Of a DNA stretch of 24,507 bases, positions 21,478-24,507 are shown in pieces. The stretch is from assembly GCA_002437245.1 (NCBI GenBank), contig DJOQ01000004.1, positions 1 through 24,507 on the forward strand, given 5' to 3'. The translations under genes and the position numbers were made by a program. The notes below the pieces were generated by a model. The model ran no database searches, was not told where the DNA came from, and was given only the letters and a program-made list of their open reading frames with translations. The stretch comes from Ruminococcaceae bacterium UBA6434. Lineage in GTDB: Bacteria; Bacillota; Clostridia; Oscillospirales; Acutalibacteraceae. The stretch's first letter is position 1; every line of letters starts with the position of its first letter.

Positions 21478-23364
21478 TTATTCGGTTTTATTCTTTAATC
21501 GTAGCGCCCTTGTGGCGTTGATAACCGCTACAACCATAACTCCGACATCGGCGAATATGGCAACTCCCATATTTGCAATGCCTACTGCGCTGAGTATCAG
21601 ACAAACGGCTTTTACAAAAAGGGCAAACGTGATGTTTTCTTTGACTATCTTCAAAGTGTGAACCGAGATTTTTTTTGCAAGCGATATTTTTGCCGGATCA
21701 TCGTCCATAAGCACTATATCAGCCGCCTCTATTGCCGCGTCCGAGCCGAGCGCACCCATTGCTATGCCTATATCGGCTCTTGAAAGCACGGGAGCGTCAT
21801 TTATTCCGTCGCCGACAAACGCCAATTTTTCTTTGGGTTCTTTTTTGTCAAGAAGCTTTTCGACCTCTGCCACCTTATCGGCAGGGAGAAGCTCCGAGTG
21901 AACCTCGTCTATGCCTATTTCCGCGGCTACCCTGTCGGCAGCGGCTTTGGAATCGCCCGTGAGCATTACAGTCTTTTTGACGCCGTGCTTTTTAAGCTCG
22001 CTGAGAGCGAGTTTTGTATTGGGCTTTACAACATCCGATATTACAATACAGCCGACATATTTTCCGTCCTCGGAAACATACACAACCGTACCCTCGTTAT
22101 GCTCGTTTGCAACGGCGATATGCTCTTCTTTCATCAGCTTTAAATTGCCGGCGAAGACCTTTTTACCGTCCACAACAGCCGAAACTCCGCGACCTGCAAT
22201 CTCTTTTATGTCTGTAACGTTGTTTCCGTCAATATCCTTGCCGTAATACTTTTTAAGGCTGAGGCTAATGGGGTGGCTTGAAGCGCTTTCCGCATACGCC
22301 GCCGGGCGTATCAAATCATCCTCCGTGTATCCGTTTTCCGGATATACTCCCGTTACCTCAAAGACTCCCTTTGTAAGAGTTCCGGTCTTATCGAATACAA
22401 CATATTTCGTTTCCGAAAGTCCCTCAAGATAGTTGGAGCCTTTTACGAGTATACCGTTTGCCGAAGCACAGCCGATTCCCGCAAAGAACGAGAGCGGAAC
22501 CGATATGACAAGCGCACACGGGCAACTGATAACAAGGAAAGTAAGCGCTCTGAATATCCAATTGCCCCACATGGGCGCGTAACCAGCAATTAGCCTTATA
22601 ACGGGCGGCAGAATTGCGAGCGCAAGCGCCGAAAAGCAAACTGCCGGAGTATAATATTTAGCAAATTTTGTTATGAAATTCTCGGAGCGCGACTTTTTCA
22701 TACTTGAATTTTCAACAAGGTCAAGTATTTTTGATACGGTTGAATCGCCGAACTCCTTAGTGGTTTTTACCTTGATAACGCCGGTCATATTGATGCAACC
22801 GCTTATGACCTCGTCGCCTGTTTTGACATTTCTCGGCAGGCTCTCACCTGTTAAAGCACTTGTGTTAAGCGACGTGTCGCCGCTTGTAACAATGCCGTCT
22901 ATCGGGATTTTCTCGCCGGGATTTACGGTTATTTCGGTGCCGACCGATACTTCGTCGGGATCTACCTTTTCGAGTTTTCCGTCAACCTCGACATTTGCGT
23001 AGTCGGGTCTTATATCCATCAGCGCGGAAATGTTACGTCTGCTCTTGCCGACGGCTATACTCTGGAAAAGCTCACCTATCTGATAAAAGAGCATTACGGC
23101 AACGCCCTCTTTGTAATCGCCGAGCGCTATGGCGCCGACGGTTGCAACAGCCATAAGGAAATTCTCATCGAAGACCTGACCTTTAAAGATACCTTTTACC
23201 GCCTTTTTGAGAATATCGTAGCCGATTATAAAATACGGTATCAAATTTAAAACAAGCCAAATGTATTTATTGAGAGTTATAAATTTGCCGAGGACGGAAA
23301 GGTCTATTATCAGCACAGCCGAAACTATTATCCGCCACAGAACGTTTTTCTGCTTTTTACTCAT
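21478..23364 (-). CDS. cadA: P1B-type heavy-metal-translocating ATPase (Zn/Cd/Pb class) without N-terminal HMA domain
   Basis: This 628-residue pump exports Zn2+/Cd2+/Pb2+ across the membrane using ATP. Motifs are the actuator TGES (172-175), the intramembrane metal site C281-P-C283 (ISCPCALVI), the phosphorylated D325 in DKTGT, the H364-P365 locus (SSHPI) and the hinge GDGINDAP (518-525). D606 in the last helix region (AIFADVGVMVV) marks the zinc/cadmium subgroup (ZntA-type) rather than the copper one. The usual N-terminal metal-binding domain is missing; a separate HMA protein is encoded 48 nt upstream in the same operon. The start at 23364 is set by GGGAG 6-7 nt upstream; a GTG at 23379 overlaps that site and is rejected. 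Nickel or cobalt cannot be excluded. Confidence 0.95.
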   Translation of the reverse strand: MSKKQKNVLWRIIVSAVLIIDLSVLGKFITLNKYIWLVLNLIPYFIIGYDILKKAVKGIFKGQVFDENFLMAVATVGAIALGDYKEGVAVMLFYQIGELFQSIAVGKSRRNISALMDIRPDYANVEVDGKLEKVDPDEVSVGTEITVNPGEKIPIDGIVTSGDTSLNTSALTGESLPRNVKTGDEVISGCINMTGVIKVKTTKEFGDSTVSKILDLVENSSMKKSRSENFITKFAKYYTPAVCFSALALAILPPVIRLIAGYAPMWGNWIFRALTFLVISCPCALVISVPLSFFAGIGCASANGILVKGSNYLEGLSETKYVVFDKTGTLTKGVFEVTGVYPENGYTEDDLIRPAAYAESASSHPISLSLKKYYGKDIDGNNVTDIKEIAGRGVSAVVDGKKVFAGNLKLMKEEHIAVANEHNEGTVVYVSEDGKYVGCIVISDVVKPNTKLALSELKKHGVKKTVMLTGDSKAAADRVAAEIGIDEVHSELLPADKVAEVEKLLDKKEPKEKLAFVGDGINDAPVLSRADIGIAMGALGSDAAIEAADIVLMDDDPAKISLAKKISVHTLKIVKENITFALFVKAVCLILSAVGIANMGVAIFADVGVMVVAVINATRALRLKNKTE

Positions 23365-23412
23365 AAATATCTCCCTCACTTATTTATTTGCCGAAAACGG
23401 CGTCTCGTAACA

Positions 23413-23631
23413 TCAGATATATATTTCGCAGTCGTCCTCAATCTTTTTGCAATTTTTGAGGACTTTTTTCATAACGGCTGCCTCATCGGCACCGTCGTCA
23501 AATTCAACTTTCATTTTTTGGGTCATAAAAGATACTACGGCTTCACAAACGCCGTCGGTCTTTTGAGCAGCTTCCTCCATCTTTGAGGCACAGTTTGCAC
23601 AATCGACTTCTATATTGTATGTTTTTTTCAT
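23413..23631 (-). CDS. Stand-alone HMA domain metal-binding protein (metallochaperone)
   Basis: This 72-residue protein is a single heavy-metal-associated domain of ferredoxin-like fold, with the metal-binding loop D10-C11-A-N-C14 (EVDCANCASKMEE) and the expected SFMTQKMKVEFDD strand. The acidic DCAN loop is typical of zinc/cadmium-type HMA domains. It is the first gene of a two-gene operon with the ATPase, whose N-terminal HMA domain is missing, so it likely delivers metal to the pump or acts as its detached regulatory domain. The ribosome binding site is AAAGGG. Confidence 0.93.
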   Translation of the reverse strand: MKKTYNIEVDCANCASKMEEAAQKTDGVCEAVVSFMTQKMKVEFDDGADEAAVMKKVLKNCKKIEDDCEIYI

Positions 23632-23697
23632 AATAACAACCCTTTCTGCGGCTGCTCTCTTTCGGAACAGTTGAGCAACCGTTCATTTGTTGCCTAT

Positions 23698-23727
23698 ATT
23701 ATAGTTGAGCATATGCTCAATTGTCAA
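23698..23727 (-). promoter_or_regulatory. Promoter of the HMA-ATPase operon
   Basis: Read on the minus strand: -35 TTGACA (23722-23727), 18-bp spacer, -10 TATAAT (23698-23703). The spacer is almost entirely the ArsR-type operator palindrome. Confidence 0.85.
23705..23720. promoter_or_regulatory. ArsR/SmtB-type operator (perfect palindrome)
   Basis: TTGAGCATATGCTCAA is a perfect 16-bp palindrome, close to the TGAACA-TATG-type sites bound by CadC/SmtB/CzrA repressors. It fills the promoter spacer, so repressor binding would exclude polymerase. A degenerate second site (tgagcaaccgttca, 23672-23685) lies downstream in the leader. Confidence 0.8.
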
Positions 23728-23841
23728 TATGTTTTTTAAAATTTTTCAAAAAAATTTTTATTTTGGCGAAATATCCTTTATAAAGCGAAAATTCCCGACG
23801 GGGAAAAACCTTTTTGTCTGTACGATTCATATAGGAAGAAT
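23728..23841. other. Intergenic stretch with no gene seen
   Basis: A very AT-rich run (about 23728-23765) lies upstream of the HMA operon promoter and may act as an UP element. The rest up to the arsR terminator shows no coding signal. Confidence 0.5.
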
Positions 23842-23880
23842 AAAAAAGCCCCGAATAGTGTCTTTCGCATATTCGGGACC
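23842..23880 (-). terminator. Intrinsic terminator of the arsR-type gene
   Basis: Eight-base arms cccgaata/tattcggg (23850-23857 and 23870-23877) are followed on the minus strand by gcttttttatt. A further 7-bp hairpin (23911-23917 with 23925-23931) without a T-run lies between it and the gene's stop. Confidence 0.8.
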
Positions 23881-23949
23881 TCATAACATTATTATATTGT
23901 GACGAAATATTCGGCGACAATATATCGCCGATAATATATATTTAAAGCC

Positions 23950-24315
23950 TTAATCGCCCAAGTGTTGATGGCGAATATGCTCGTCCGCTATTTCTATAAC
24001 GGTTGTAATGTGCTCGTCGTCAAAGCTGTAAAACACATGCTTGCCGTCACGGCGAGCCTTAACTATGTTATTCGCTTTTAAAAGGGCAAGCTGATGCGAC
24101 ACGGCGGACTTAGTCATACCGAGCGCCACGGCAAGGTCGCAAACGCACACCTCGCGTTTATCCAGCGCCATAACTATTTTGGCTCTTGTGGGATCGCCGA
24201 GGACTTTAAACAGGTTTGAAACTCCGTTTATTTCATCTTCCGAAAACATATTGTTTTTTATATCGTCAACAACTTCTTGCATAACGGCATTGCAGTCGCA
24301 CTTATTATCAGCCAT
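23950..24315 (-). CDS. ArsR/SmtB family metal-sensing repressor (CadC-like)
   Basis: This 121-residue winged-helix repressor (HTH about 56-82, VCDLAVALGMTKSAVSHQLALLK) has two recognisable metal sites. The CadC-type alpha3N site has C57 and C59 (EVCVCDL) with N-terminal cysteines C6 and C8. The alpha5 site has D100, H102, H113 and H116, with exactly the D-x-H-x10-H-x2-H spacing of CzrA/SmtB. Metal binding to such proteins releases DNA. Its target is most likely the palindrome in the HMA-ATPase promoter about 230 bp downstream. It has its own promoter and terminator and is therefore a separate transcript upstream of the operon it controls. The ribosome binding site GAGGTG is 8 nt before the ATG. 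Zinc, cadmium and lead are the probable signals. Confidence 0.94.
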   Translation of the reverse strand: MADNKCDCNAVMQEVVDDIKNNMFSEDEINGVSNLFKVLGDPTRAKIVMALDKREVCVCDLAVALGMTKSAVSHQLALLKANNIVKARRDGKHVFYSFDDEHITTVIEIADEHIRHQHLGD

Positions 24316-24359
24316 TATTTTTTCACCTCATAAACATACATCATTGTACTGTTAAAAAT

Positions 24360-24388
24360 ATTATATAACTTAAAAACAAATATTTCAA
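24360..24388 (-). promoter_or_regulatory. Promoter of the arsR-type gene
   Basis: Read on the minus strand: -35 TTGAAA (24383-24388), 17-bp spacer, -10 TATAAT (24360-24365). Unlike the ATPase promoter, it has no clear palindromic operator. Confidence 0.75.
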
Positions 24389-24427
24389 ATAAAATGTGCA
24401 AACATAGGGGCAACCGAAAAGTACTGC

Positions 24428-24460
24428 AAAAAAGGACTCAGCATACGCTAAGTCCTTTTT
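24428..24460 (-). terminator. Intrinsic terminator after tRNA-Glu
   Basis: Ten-base arms aaaaaggact/agtccttttt (24429-24438 and 24451-24460), extended by agc/gct inside, are followed on the minus strand by TTTTTTGC. It directly follows the tRNA CCA end. Confidence 0.85.
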
Positions 24461-24507
24461 GGTGACCCGGACGAGATTTGAACTCGTGTTACCGCCGTGA
24501 AAGGGCG
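24460..24507 (-). tRNA. tRNA-Glu (anticodon TTC), partial at the window edge
   Basis: Read on the minus strand from the edge: the anticodon arm cgccctTTCacggcg, variable loop, T-arm with gttcaaatc, acceptor 3' strand ccgggtc, discriminator A and an encoded CCA (24460-24462). The 5' half lies beyond the window, so the call rests on the anticodon and 3' half. Confidence 0.85.

Noticed and set aside
23911..23931. 7-bp hairpin just after the arsR-type stop
   Set aside because: Perfect stem but no T-run; the better terminator is at 23842-23880. It could be an mRNA stability element, but nothing more can be said.

Overview
The window looks like a chromosomal segment of an anaerobic, low-to-medium GC Firmicute of the class Clostridia, probably an Oscillospiraceae/Ruminococcaceae-type gut bacterium. 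This is inferred from the mraZ-rsmH-ftsL order, a T-box RNA before thrS, strong AGGAGG ribosome binding sites, sigma-A-type promoters, and a clostridial-style surface protein with InlB-type repeats. Most genes lie on the minus strand. Two two-gene + strand units and one ferredoxin-like gene interrupt them.

Layout from left to right. Positions 1-260 hold a large imperfect inverted/direct repeat and a terminator. Next, all on the minus strand, come the start of the division/cell-wall cluster (mraZ, rsmH, ftsL at 261-2278), the imidazole glycerol phosphate synthase pair hisH-hisF (2531-3914), a 1206-residue surface protein, and a TetR regulator whose stop overlaps the surface-protein start (4026-8245). 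tRNA-Thr and tRNA-Tyr follow (8406-8589). On the plus strand there is then a Wzx-like flippase and a glycosyltransferase (8975-11458). After these come a Crp/Fnr regulator (minus) diverging from an iron-sulfur protein (plus), with a palindromic operator between them (11543-12989).

An AT-rich block at about 13.0-16.4 kb holds a divergent AraC regulator, an APH-fold kinase and a MATE efflux pump. It looks like an acquired modification-plus-efflux cassette and is the best candidate here for an undescribed system.

The right part is again on the minus strand. thrS sits under a T-box leader with a membrane-anchored metallophosphoesterase 12 nt downstream (16465-20016). The azlCD branched-chain amino acid exporter genes follow (20329-21361). 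Last is a heavy-metal unit: an ArsR/CadC-type repressor, a free HMA metallochaperone and a P1B-type ATPase that lacks its own HMA domain (21478-24315). The repressor's likely operator is a perfect 16-bp palindrome inside the spacer of the ATPase operon promoter. A partial tRNA-Glu closes the window.

I found no insertion sequence, CRISPR array, phage gene or rRNA. Protein functions come from motif recognition by eye; no database search was run. Several start sites were moved inward to the codon with a proper ribosome binding site.
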